In this document: positions 32,771-42,639 of the stretch, piece after piece
How the letters are laid out: each line of letters starts with the position of its first letter
How positions within the stretch are numbered: position 1 is the first letter of the stretch
Source of the DNA: Phyto melanocephala
Taxonomy: Eukaryota > Arthropoda > Insecta > Diptera > Rhinophoridae
Length of the DNA stretch: 64,000 nt
Assembly: GCA_941918925.1 (NCBI GenBank)
Contig: OW799233.1
Span: 40,090,473-40,154,472 of the forward strand
Direction: 5' to 3'
Program-made: the position numbers and the translations under genes
The notes under the pieces: generated by a model
Told to the model about the DNA's origin: nothing
Seen by the model: the letters and a program-made list of their open reading frames with translations, nothing else
The model's database searches: none

Positions 32771-33225
32771 ATTCCCAAGTTTTAGATACACTCAACTAAC
32801 AGGCAAGTGAACCATAAAGTATTTTGATAAAAAATGCTCCAATGAATCATTAGATTTTAGCTCAAAACTTCTATGAGTTCCACTTACTTAGTCTATATGA
32901 ACAAGAAGAGCACAAGTAGTTGAGGTGCTCATGTAGCCCTTGTGCTCGAAGAGATGCAGGTGGTGCTAGAATTAGTCGCCGGTATAGAAATGTAAGATGG
33001 ACTTTTCAGAGTAAAATGTAGGCGCGATTTTTTCCAGTCTTCATTATTAGGCACGCACTTATTCTATGTTAGAGTGATAACTTAAGACGTAGATTTGAAG
33101 CTTAAAGATGGCCGGTACTCATTGCAAAGTTATAAATAATGCAATGTTTATTTTTTTTAATGCTTATAAGCCAGTATTAGTTAAGTTCGTATTGTTTAAA
33201 GTTTTTTTATTTATGAATTAATTAA
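32771..33225. other. No recognisable feature
   Basis: May include the 3' non-coding part of the HARBI1-like element. Terminal repeats could not be identified. Confidence 0.4.
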
Positions 33226-34098
33226 ATTTTATTTTTTTGTTATTAAGAGTAATCGCTATCGAATCATCTCTTTTTGTACTTAAATATGCTTTACTTTCTT
33301 TGAGTAACTTCGAATTACTATTAATTGCTTTATTTAAATCTGATCTTACAATAAAACCTTAAGTATTTATTTATTACAAATGATACTACTCACTTTTTTT
33401 ACAACAACCACCACTACAACAGCCAGAGGTAGTTAAAAGATAATATTAGCTTTGTGTGAGCATGGCACCTCCTACATTTAAAATTAAATAATTATTGCCT
33501 TTTTTTTCTAATTTTTTGTCTATAATTTTATTTTCTGGCTTTATAATAAAATTTACCAGAAAAATTCGATATTTCATCACCTAATACATATAACTCTGTC
33601 GCTTTTATGAGCTTTTATATTCTATCGATAGCGGAATATGTGAGAACAGGGCGTTAAAGTAGGCGTGTCCAAGTAATTTTTGCTAATCAACAAAACTTAA
33701 ATATTTTAATATACAGTCTATAATTTTTCCAAAATCTTTGTCCACAGAGAAATTATCAGAATTTAATATAAAGCCTGATGTAGGCGTTAAAGAGAGCAGG
33801 ACACCTATATTTATGGGAAATATAATTATATTAATCAGAAATTATGTGTTATGCCAAATGCAATTATAATACATCTTATTATGTCGCTTGGATTAGCACT
33901 TAAATTTCATTAATAGTGAATTATGTAAAAAGTAGGCGTGTCAATGCAATTTTTGCTAATGAACTTAACTAAGATATTTTAATATAATTTATTTTATTCT
34001 TTCACTTCATAGAGAAATTTAATGACCTTAAGGCAACACGTTATATGGTAGGTTGCCGTTAAAGTGGGCGTGTCAACTTGATTTTCTCGCTCTATAAA

Positions 34099-34335
34099 GG
34101 GTGGTTAAATTTTAAGGAACCACATCTAAACGTCAGGTTTTTTTCTGCATTTCAGTTGACACTTAAAGTTATTCAGGCTTATTATGAAAATGGGCGTTCA
34201 AATCAAAATGTATTTCGTGCACTCCGTGATTCTCTTGGTTAAAATAATCGTTGAAATTCGTCCACAATCAAGGAAATGGTAAAAAATATTTAAATTTCAG
34301 CTAAACAGTTCTGTATGAAATGTGAAAACCTTAAT
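34099..34335 (+). mobile_element. 5' fragment of the mariner-derived MITE at a new site
   Basis: AAGGGTGGTTAAATTTTAAG start, then GAAAATGGGCGTTCAAATCA and the helix-turn-helix remnant, ending after GAAATGTGAAAACC. Unlike other nested copies it sits after TTTTCTCGCTCTATA, well downstream of the usual site, so it is an independent insertion. The 3' half is lost. Confidence 0.7.
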
Positions 34336-34869
34336 AACATTAACCTGGAAGATATTTGTGCAAAATTTCATCATCATCATACATCTAATTCTGTCACTTT
34401 TGTGAGCTTTAAAATTTCATTAACAGTAGACTATGTAAGAAGTGGGCAATAGAGTAGGCGTGTCAAATGAGTTTCTGACAATAAATTCAACTTAAATACT
34501 TTAATATAGAGTCCATTATTCTTCCAAAATAATTGTCCATTGGCCATAAATCAATGCTAAGAAAATTAAAAGAATTGTCCATCTAATTTTGTCAGGTTTA
34601 TTACGTTTTGAATTTTAAATATACCGAAAAAGACGCTGTGCGGTATAAGTTTTCGTACATTTTGATCTATAACTCTTTTCGTAATGTATAGATTTCAGCA
34701 ATTCAGGTAGACAGTTTTTTTACTCAAGAAATACACTAGTGAAATTTAATCGCTCTTCGTCGATGCGTCAGGCACAACCGCATTTGGTTTGATGTAAGAG
34801 AGACATTTTCTTTTACCCACTCTTTAAATTATTTCATTTTACTTCATTGCACTTTCAATACTGAACATA

Positions 34870-34889
34870 TCTATATATATAAAAGTGAA

Positions 34890-34920
<31 letters not shown>

Positions 34921-35382
34921 TAGCTATAGACTCTGAAACTGTAAAACCGATCGGGCTCAAACTTTGGTAAGTTGTTGTACACATACCAGGGAGTGTTTAT
35001 GGGTGAAAAAAAGTGGGCGGGGCTACGCCCATAAAAAATTAGTTTTCAGTTTTAGCTACTTGCACTGGACCGATTTTTCTAAAACTTTGCACACATATCG
35101 AGCTGTCATGACTAAAAAATTTCGTGATAAGAAAAGTGGGCAGGGCTAGGCCCATTAAAAAAGTTATAATTTTAAAGTACTTTCACTGGACGTACTTTTC
35201 TGAAACTTTGCACACTTATTGAGCTGTCATTACTATACAATTTCGTAATTAGAAAAGTGGGCAGTGCCACGCTCATAAAGAAAAAGTAATAGTTTTTAGC
35301 TTTGCACTTGATATTCGATTATAATTTAGAATGCGATTAAAATTCATGAAGGGGCGTAGCAACGCGCGCCGGGCTTTTCTAG
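34870..35382 (+). mobile_element. Non-autonomous Helitron, copy 2 (three internal repeats)
   Basis: TCTATATATATAAAAGTGAA to CGCGCCGGGCTTTTCTAG, between A34869 and T35383. A long GT tract follows the 5' end. Three ~121-bp units (near 35010, 35136 and 35256). The host DINE-1-like sequence continues uninterrupted across the junction. Confidence 0.9.
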
Positions 35383-35613
35383 TTCCTTATAAATTAGAAA
35401 TATTCTGGAAAAATTTCATCTCGCTAACTTTTCCCGTTCGAGCTCTATAGTGCTCTCAACAGACGGACGGACATAGCAAGATCATCCTAAAGTTAATCCA
35501 GGACTCAGAAAATATATACTTTATGGGGTCTAAAATGGATATTTCGATGTGTTACAAACGGAATGACAAAATCAATATACCCACACACAATTTTTTTGAT
35601 GGTGGTGGGTATA

Positions 35614-35855
35614 ATAAGACGAAATGGTGTGTAAATATATATTTAATAAAAAAATATTAACGCACATGTTAATAATTATGTAATTGAATAATATGTATAC
35701 GCCCACAACTACTACTTAAGTGGCATTATCCAAAAATGTTACTTTGCGTCAGATTATGAATTACAAAACAGTTGTATAAAACAATAAACAAAACTTTAAT
35801 TATATTTAGTCATACATTCTAGTGCCGACGCAACAAGTGAAATAAATCTAGTGAA
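35614..35855 (+). promoter_or_regulatory. Upstream region of IR copy 5
   Basis: Unrelated to the flank of copies 1-4 except for the last leader bases (AAGTGAAATAAATCTA before the ATG). TATAAAA at 35775-35781, and a TTAGTCA with its A at 35812, 37 bases away, are candidate core elements; the spacing is longer than usual. Confidence 0.4.
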
Positions 35856-37700
35856 ATGCTGAAAATATTTTTGATTTTTATATTTTTTTCTAAATCGCTT
35901 ACGAAGAGCTTGTCTTATAATATAATATCCGATGAAAATGTGATAGAAAATTACAAAATAGAGCAAAAGTTTCACGGAGTCCTTCTTAGAAAATTATTGG
36001 AGCAAAAGGTGTATGAGGGCGTTTTAATACTGAACGAAGGCAACAAACATCAGTATTGCCATAATATTTTGGAACATTTTAAGCTTCAGGAGATGCCTAT
36101 AACTGTTATAACTGGAAATAAAACAGATTCATATCGCAAATATTTCAACAGTCAAATTATCTCAGTAGTATGCACAACATCATACAATTACAATATCTTG
36201 GAGCAACTGGCCAAAATTCTAAATAATATGCGTTACACAAGAATAATCATTTCAGTCGAACTTTTGAGTGAGGCAGTGGATTTAAAGCAACTAGATGGTT
36301 TCTTCCGCTATTGTCATAAATTAAAGATGCTTAATGTGGTGGTAATTTTTAAAGATTTCTATACAACCCGCAAATATGCGCAATATACAATTTTTCCAGT
36401 ATTTGAAATTGAGTTGGCAGTATACGATCCAAATAGCAAGGCATTCCCCTTGCTACCAGATCGTTTAAGGGATTTAAAAGGCTACAAGTTGCGCACGATT
36501 GCAGATCACACCCAACCGCGAGCCATGGAATATTATAATGAGAAAAACGAAACTGTTCTTAATGGTTACTTGGGTCGTCTGGTGCGAGCAATAGGTGATG
36601 CTTTGAATGCTTCTCTTTATTTCCCACTTAAGGTACCACATGATGTAATCGTAGATTATGAGAAAATCAATAAATTTATAAGTAATTATTCTCTCGACAT
36701 TGTGGCCAATTCGCTGTCAGTGAATGAGACCGAAGATCCTAATGATTTTTCCTATCCCTTTGAGATAACAAAATATTGTTTTTTACTTCCCATGGAACAA
36801 CCCCTGGAATTTAAAGAGATGTTTTTGATGATCTTAAAATCACAGGTGATGTCAATTGCCATAGTGCTAATTGTAACATTTACACTTGTGTTTTATTTGG
36901 CCCTCTGCCGCAAATATTACAACAATTGGCATTACAAATGGCCGGAAGTCTTGATAAACGATACAGCAATACGCGGAGTATTGGGTCAGAGTTTCGTCTA
37001 TTCCGTTTACAAAATAACTTCACTCAAACTTATTTACTCCATGTTAATGCTATCAGGTTTAACAATTTCCACGATCTTTGGTTCTCACTTGAATTCGTAT
37101 TTAACACAACCTCCGTTAGAGCCAGAAATAAACACCTACGAAGATTTGGATAACTCTAATTTAAAACTTGCTATAGGTATTCACGAATTCAAGTATTTCC
37201 ACAAAATGACAAATGGATCCTTGTCCTACCTTTATCCTAAATTTTATTTTCTCAAAAGTTATTTGGAATTTTCTCAGTTGCGTGACTCCTTTGACCGTCG
37301 TTTTGCTTATCCGACTCTCAGCTCAAAATTGCTTTACTACGATAGTTTACAGGATTATGTTAATGAGAGATTTGTTCGCTTTTCTTCAAAAATGTGCCCG
37401 AATGCCATGATGCAGTTTTCTTTTCCGCTCAATGCAAACTCTTACTTTCTACAACGTTTTAACGAAATTATACTGAATGTGTTGCAGTCTGGTCTTTTTG
37501 ACTATTGGATGAGTAAATCGTACGATGATGTAGTTGCAACTGGAAGAGCTATTCCTCTCAATATGTCGTATCCAGTTATGAATAAACCGTTGCACGTGGA
37601 AGATCTTTATTGGGTTTGGTTGTATTTTTTAATATCTATTACATTTGCGATAATAGTTTTTATACTAGAATTGGTTGTTTATAAAATAAATAAAAAATAA
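35856..37700 (+). CDS. Divergent ionotropic receptor, copy 5 (intact)
   Basis: 614 codons, with the complete domain order: signal-peptide-like start (residues 1-20, unlike other copies), N-terminal region, S1, M1 (about 329-350), WPEVLINDTAIRG pore region, M3, S2 and M4 (LYWVWLYFLIS onward). From about codon 30 to 232 it is almost identical to the other copies even at silent positions; before and after that it is clearly more diverged, notably S1 (YEKINKFISNYSLDIVANS) and S2 (NSNLKLAIGIHEFKYF). This mosaic points to gene conversion. The AATAAA overlapping the stop is shared. Own promoter, divergent from copy 4 across 10 kb of mobile DNA. Confidence 0.9.
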   Translation: MLKIFLIFIFFSKSLTKSLSYNIISDENVIENYKIEQKFHGVLLRKLLEQKVYEGVLILNEGNKHQYCHNILEHFKLQEMPITVITGNKTDSYRKYFNSQIISVVCTTSYNYNILEQLAKILNNMRYTRIIISVELLSEAVDLKQLDGFFRYCHKLKMLNVVVIFKDFYTTRKYAQYTIFPVFEIELAVYDPNSKAFPLLPDRLRDLKGYKLRTIADHTQPRAMEYYNEKNETVLNGYLGRLVRAIGDALNASLYFPLKVPHDVIVDYEKINKFISNYSLDIVANSLSVNETEDPNDFSYPFEITKYCFLLPMEQPLEFKEMFLMILKSQVMSIAIVLIVTFTLVFYLALCRKYYNNWHYKWPEVLINDTAIRGVLGQSFVYSVYKITSLKLIYSMLMLSGLTISTIFGSHLNSYLTQPPLEPEINTYEDLDNSNLKLAIGIHEFKYFHKMTNGSLSYLYPKFYFLKSYLEFSQLRDSFDRRFAYPTLSSKLLYYDSLQDYVNERFVRFSSKMCPNAMMQFSFPLNANSYFLQRFNEIILNVLQSGLFDYWMSKSYDDVVATGRAIPLNMSYPVMNKPLHVEDLYWVWLYFLISITFAIIVFILELVVYKINKK

Positions 37701-38150
37701 ATATTTGTGAAATAATGTTGTTTTATTGAAAACACCTACAGGGTAGTATACACTTTGCGTTAGGTAAAATCTTTTAAAATTTATAGTATTTTTTCACGAA
37801 TAAATATTGACAAGAAGAAATAACTGAAGTTGAAGAACTTATTTTTAAGCTGGCACAGTAGGACAGCTAATTTAACTAAACTTTGAAGTACACAAATTTC
37901 AATATTATTATTCAAATAGTTAGCGCATAATCTTGTTCAAAACAAAAATTAATTTAATCAGTGTGAAAGAAAAAAATTTTTGAATAATATTTGAACTAAA
38001 AACATCAGCAAGGTGCTCGTGTCCAATCAACTGATTATAAAGCGTCCGCCATCTAACAATTTTTTTTAAACTAGTGCTTATTTCGTGAATGGTAACACTT
38101 AGCTCATGTCTGATTCGACAGACATTTAGTTTTATCCTTCCGCTGAACGA
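37701..38150. other. 3' flank of IR copy 5, no other feature
   Basis: AT-rich. The last part (38080-38150) may be the 5' non-coding part of the transposase relic that follows. Confidence 0.4.
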
Positions 38151-38152
38151 AT

Positions 38153-38600
38153 ATGGTTGTGTATACGCTTGAACAACGTTGGGAAATATTGCGACATTAC
38201 TTTGGCCGATTTTGCCAAAAAAATTATCTTTTCAGTTGAAGCTCATTTTGATCTTGGTGGGTATGTAAACAAGCAAAATTGTCGCATTTGGGGCACAGAA
38301 AACCGCACGCATACATTGAAAAGTCGAGTCACTGTTTGTTGCGGATTTTGGTCCAAATAATTGAGCCATTTTTCTTCGAAAATGAGCAAGAAGTGGCCGT
38401 AGTCAATGGCGATCGTTTTCGGGCCATGTTGAACGAATTTTTGTTCACAAAAATTAAAGAGGAGGATATTAGCAACATTTGGTTTCAACAGGAAGGCACA
38501 CAGCCGATTCTACACTTTTTTATAGCATATTCAAAAAAAAAAGTTATTTGGCGGACCCTTTACTATTCATATAGTTTTATTTTACAATAATTGAGCTTCA
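38153..38600 (+). pseudogene. Tc1/mariner-superfamily transposase relic, dead catalytic site
   Basis: Starts with a transposase N-terminus (MVVYTLEQRWEILRHYF), then jumps directly to the catalytic core (KKIIFSVEAHFDLGGYVN), so the linker and most of the helix-turn-helix are deleted. The first catalytic Asp (FSDEAHF in the relative at 20301) is Val here. Frame is lost after GFWSK and resumes as VVNGDRFRAML and NIWFQQEGT, where the second Asp is Glu. Related to but not identical with the relic at 20301. Confidence 0.8.
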
Positions 38601-38617
38601 TCTGGCTAGCTTGTTTG

Positions 38618-39240
38618 TATACCCTTCACACAGAGTGTAAGAGTCTACATAGATTCGTCATTCTTTGTGAAATTTCTACAATATTCATAAAATATATATT
38701 TACTGAAAGCTTATGGGAAGTCGATTGATAAATGTCCGTCTGTCCGTTTGTATGTTGAAATTAGTTTTTTGAGGTCCGCCAACATCACTAAGAAATGTGT
38801 GTAGTATCCAAGTATCAGAAAAAATGTGGGAGCAGATTAGTATTAAAAACCAGTATAATCGTCTTATACATTTCTGAGATATGAGCAAATTAACATGATT
38901 GTCTCTGATTTTTTTCTTATTTTCACCAAAAAAAAAATAAATTTAAATTTTTCAGCGCTGGAATAATTTATAGACACTATTATGACTATATATAGATATT
39001 GTATGCAACTGGAAATATTCTTAAATATTTTTGGATAAATCGGTCACAAGCCCGTAAAGTTATTTGGAACAATAAATATATATTTTTTATATTTATATCG
39101 ACATTTTCAAGCTGCTAAATAATTTTTAGACACGTTGAACTTTAAATAATAAGCCGTTGTCTCAAATATTATTTCATAGAAAAACTAATAAATCGGTTTG
39201 AAATTAACTGAGATATAAGCACCAAAATACAACTGCTTTG
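38618..39240 (-). mobile_element. DINE-1-like element, second subfamily, decayed
   Basis: TATACCCTTCACACAGAGTG, CATTCTTTGTGAAATTTC, GAAAGCTTATGGG and TGTCCGTCTGTCCG are in the order of the minus strand of 40757-41531, followed by a section shared with 8060-8165 (AAGCCGTTGTCT). Confidence 0.6.
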
Positions 39241-39529
39241 GAAATTCTCCTTAAACTTATAAGCAAAAATCGATTTTTTTTTAATGTCTATACTATCGAG
39301 AGAGGCATTAAATAAAAGGGATTGTAAAAAGAGGATAGCGTCCTTGATAAAATGGAAATTATATGATTCATATATAATAGTTATCGATTTGTCTGCTTTG
39401 ACCCCCGCAATATTGTACTACAGTAGATTATTGAAAAACAGTAAAATCAAAGATGGTGTCTGAAACCAAATGGCGGATTAATTTTTTTAACGCCACCAAT
39501 ATGGGCATTAAAGGTTTTGACTACCCCGC
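39241..39529. other. No recognisable feature
   Basis: AT-rich, no repeat match seen. Confidence 0.35.
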
Positions 39530-40756
39530 AAAAAAATGTTGTACTAAATAGCTAAGCATTTTTCATGACTTTTACTTCATAAGTGCAAAATGAGGCATAA
39601 AGAATACCTTATACAAATACAAAAAATAATTAGCCACTATTTATGTGCTTCAAAATACATACAAATGCATGCAAAATATCTCAAACAATTCAGGTAAACA
39701 AACATTATTAACTGATGAAACAAGAGTTTCTTTTCATCTATTAGGCATGCATAAAACAATATAAATTTTATCAATATACTAGAAAAGCCTGGCGCGCGTT
39801 GATACGCCCCTTAATGAATAAAAATGCATTCTGAATTCAAATTGAATATCAAGTGCAAAAAGCTAAAAATGATAACTTGTTTTTTATGGGCGTGGCACTG
39901 CCCACTTTTCTAATCAAGAAACTGTATAGTCATGACAACTCAATATGTTTGCAAAGTTTCAGAAAAATCAGTGAAGTTCAAGTAGCTGAAAATGATAATT
40001 TTTTTTATGGGCGTGACACTGACCACTTTTCTAACCAAGAAATTGTATAGTCTTGACAACTTAATATGTGTGCAAAGTTTCACCAAAACCGGTCCAGAGC
40101 AAGTACCTCAAAATTTTAATTTTTTTTTTGGTGTGGCCCTGCCCACTATTCTAATCACGAAATTATATGGTCATGACAGCTCAATATGTGTGTGCAAAGT
40201 TCCAGAAAAATCGATGAAATAGCTGAAAATGATAACTTTTCTTAATGGGCGTGACACTGTCCACCTTTTCTAATGACGAAATTATATAGTCACGACAGCT
40301 CAATATGTGTGCGAAGTTTCAGAAAAATCGGCCCAGTGTAAGTACCTCAAAATTATAATTTTTTTTATGGGTGTGGAGCTGCCCACTTTTCTAACACGAA
40401 ATTATACGGTCATGATAGGTCAATATGTTTGCAAAGTTTCAAAAAAATCGGTCAAGTGCAAGTAGCTAAAAATGATAACTAATTTTTATGGGCGTGGCCC
40501 CACCCACTTTTTGCCACCCATAAACACTCCCTGGAATGTGTACAAAACTTGCCAAAGTTCGAGTCCGATCGGTTTTACAGTTTCGGAGTCTATAGCTAAC
40601 ACACACACACACAGAGTTTCACTTTTATATATATAGATTGAAATAAACACATGCTCTCCAATGATGCGCTAATGTTAAAATCATGTTTTACCAAAATTGA
40701 ACAACTTCATCATGGGTTAAACTATTCTCTGTTTCATATGCATGTCAGAAATAATA
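39530..40756. repeat. Unnamed repeat related to 61025-61433, split by a Helitron
   Basis: Flanks of the Helitron (39530-39778 and 40638-40756) match 61140-61400 in order: GCATGCAAAATATCTC, GGTAAACAAACA, then AAACACATGCTCTCCAATGA and GCGCTAATGTTAAAATCATG. It begins CCCCGCAAAAAAA, similar to the CCCAGCAAAAAAA end of the other copy. Its 3' end is cut by a DINE-1-like insertion. Confidence 0.5.
39779..40637 (-). mobile_element. Non-autonomous Helitron, copy 3 (six internal repeats)
   Basis: Minus strand: TCTATATATATAAAAGTGAA at 40637 to CGCCAGGCTTTTCTAG at 39779, between A39778 and T40638 on the plus strand. It holds six ~121-bp units (GGGCGTGGCACTGCCCAC-like motifs near 39887, 40009, 40130, 40247, 40368 and 40488), the most of the four related copies. 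Confidence 0.9.
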
Positions 40757-41531
40757 AAAACAAGTAAAAGCGCTATATTCAGCCGTGCCGAATCTTATAT
40801 ACCCTTCACAACGTGTAGTCATGCAATAACAGTAAATTCACGTATGTATGTTAAAAAAAACAAAAAAAAAATAAATAAAAAAAAAATTTAAAAAAAAAAT
40901 TTAAAAAAAAATTAAAAAAAAAAAATTATTATATACATATATAATATATATAAAACAAAAAAAAAATAAAAAAAAATTAAAAAAAAAAAATTAAAAAAAA
41001 ATAATAATAAAAATATATATAATATATTAAATAAAAAATAAAAAAAAAAATAAAAAAAAAATTAAAAAAAAATTTTAAAAAAATTAAAAAAAAAATTTTT
41101 TTGGCTCAGCTGGGATTCGATGCCACGTTTTCCCTAACCAGTATACACGTTAGTATGTATGTATGTTGTTGTTGTAATGTTGTTTTTGTGAAAAGAAAAT
41201 CGAGGTGGTCGTGGGTTTTTGCTCATATCTCAGTTGTTTATGCACCGATGTTTCTGATTTTCAATACCGATCTACTCCCGAATATTTCTGATATTTTAAT
41301 ACCTTACCCGGGTCCAACCTATGTCGGGGGGCTTCAAAAAGTTGATTTCAACATACACACGGACAGACGGTCAGACGGACAGACGGACAGACTGACAGGG
41401 CTTAATCGACTTCCCTATTCATAAGCTTTCAGAAAATATATACTTTATGGGGTCGGAAATGAAAATTGTAGAAATTTCACACGGAATGACAAACCTATAT
41501 ATACCCTTTTTCACTGTGTGAAGGGTATAAA
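40757..41531 (+). mobile_element. DINE-1-like element with A-rich core, copy 1
   Basis: AACAAGTAAAAGCGCTATAT, hairpin ATTCAGCCGTGCCGAAT, TATATACCCTTCACAACGTG; then 240 bases of A-runs broken by TTT and ATATATAATA; then TTTGGCTCAGCTGGGATTCG, a GACGGACAGACGGACAGACT run, ATATATACTTTATGGGGTCGG and the tail GTGTGAAGGGTATAAAAA. A second subfamily lacking the GTGGGCGT monomers. A 107-codon frame crosses it but runs through the repeat motifs, so it is not a gene. Confidence 0.75.
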
Positions 41532-42639
41532 AATGGCGTATAGCATGACATATAAAATTTAGTATTAGCTACCATATGGTCATTATCTTTCATGTAGTGA
41601 AAAATATGATAAGACTTGGCACCGCCGAATATAGTAATTTTACATTTTTTGGTTTTGTTTACAATAAATAAACTGCGGTTGCAGTTGTTTGCTTCAAAGA
41701 CTTCTATATCAACATTGAAAAAGCATTCATTTTAAATGACTTCCAGAATGCGAAAATGACGAAACATATTTTAAAATGAATGTAAAACATCTTCAACAAT
41801 TCTTGTTAGGTTAGGTTGAAGAGAGCCGCATAAAATGTTTAAATATGTTATCGGTATACACGTATGAAAGGAAATATTTCCCTACAACAACCATAATTCT
41901 AAACTCGGCTAATGTTGCAAATAAGTCAGAAACTCAGATTTTTCACTGTATTGACTTAGGAACTTTTAATTTGAATTATATGGGTATTTCATGTTTGGCA
42001 TAGTATTAATGATAAAGTTCTCGTGCTGAAATGGCTAACCGCAAGAATTGATCAAGTTTTGTACAGTTTCTTCGCATATTTTACATGTTTTTTCATTCGA
42101 GCTGCATGAGCTCTCCATGTGAGCTGCATGAGCTCTCAGCTTCCATCGTAGAAACTTTCTGGATTCTTTTTTAAACCTCTGAATAGATGTAGCATTTTCA
42201 AATTAATTTGCCCGATCCTTCGTTTCCGACTATGCAGTGATGGCCCGGTAACCATTTCCTTTACGTGTTCACAATTTGAATGCGAGTTTATCATACCATT
42301 GCATTGCAGAAAGTTTCCTTTTTATTCATTGCAGTCTTCATAACTTGTTGGCTGTACGTAAAGATAAGAATCAGAGCTTCGTTATCAGGCTCCTTCACCC
42401 ACTTAATGCCTTTCATAATTACCATAATGTCTGCCCAGAAGAGTTCATGTGAACAAATAGCAACAACTTATGAAACATTGGTTCCTAATCGCGCGAATTT
42501 TCTCATTTCTCAACCTACTTATGTATACGTGAATAATTTGTATACACTTTTTAAACTCCTTAACTCTTATTAAACATATGTACATGTAATTTTTATTTGA
42601 ACAAGTTGTTTGGTAAATTTTGTAATAATATTTTTTTGT
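41532..42639. other. Unassigned; possible repeat pieces
   Basis: 41690-41800 loosely resembles 61070-61140. A GTTAGGTTAGGTTGAAGAG motif lies at 41806, and GAGCTGCATGAGCTCTC occurs twice (42098 and 42121). Frames are short. I do not recognise a gene. Confidence 0.35.

Larger units (their letters stand above)
33226..35613 (+). mobile_element. Old INE-1/DINE-1-like copy with two later insertions
   Basis: Body starts near GTTATTAAGAGTAATCGCTA and runs through monomers (33650, 33780, 33930, 34060, 34440), a CAACAGACGGACGGACATAG run and tail ATGGTGGTGGGTATAATAAG at 35613. It is the most diverged of the long copies. A MITE fragment (34099) and a complete Helitron (34870-35382) lie inside it; sequence resumes collinearly after each. 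Confidence 0.7.

Noticed and set aside
41101..41424. 107-codon frame (and its twin at 51972)
   Set aside because: Lies in the conserved non-coding part of the second DINE-1-like subfamily, including the ACGGACAGACGG run. The two copies drift without regard to codon position.
41806..41822. Interstitial TTAGG telomere repeat
   Set aside because: Only two units (GTTAGGTTAGGTTG), and Diptera have lost TTAGG telomeres; more likely part of a dispersed repeat.
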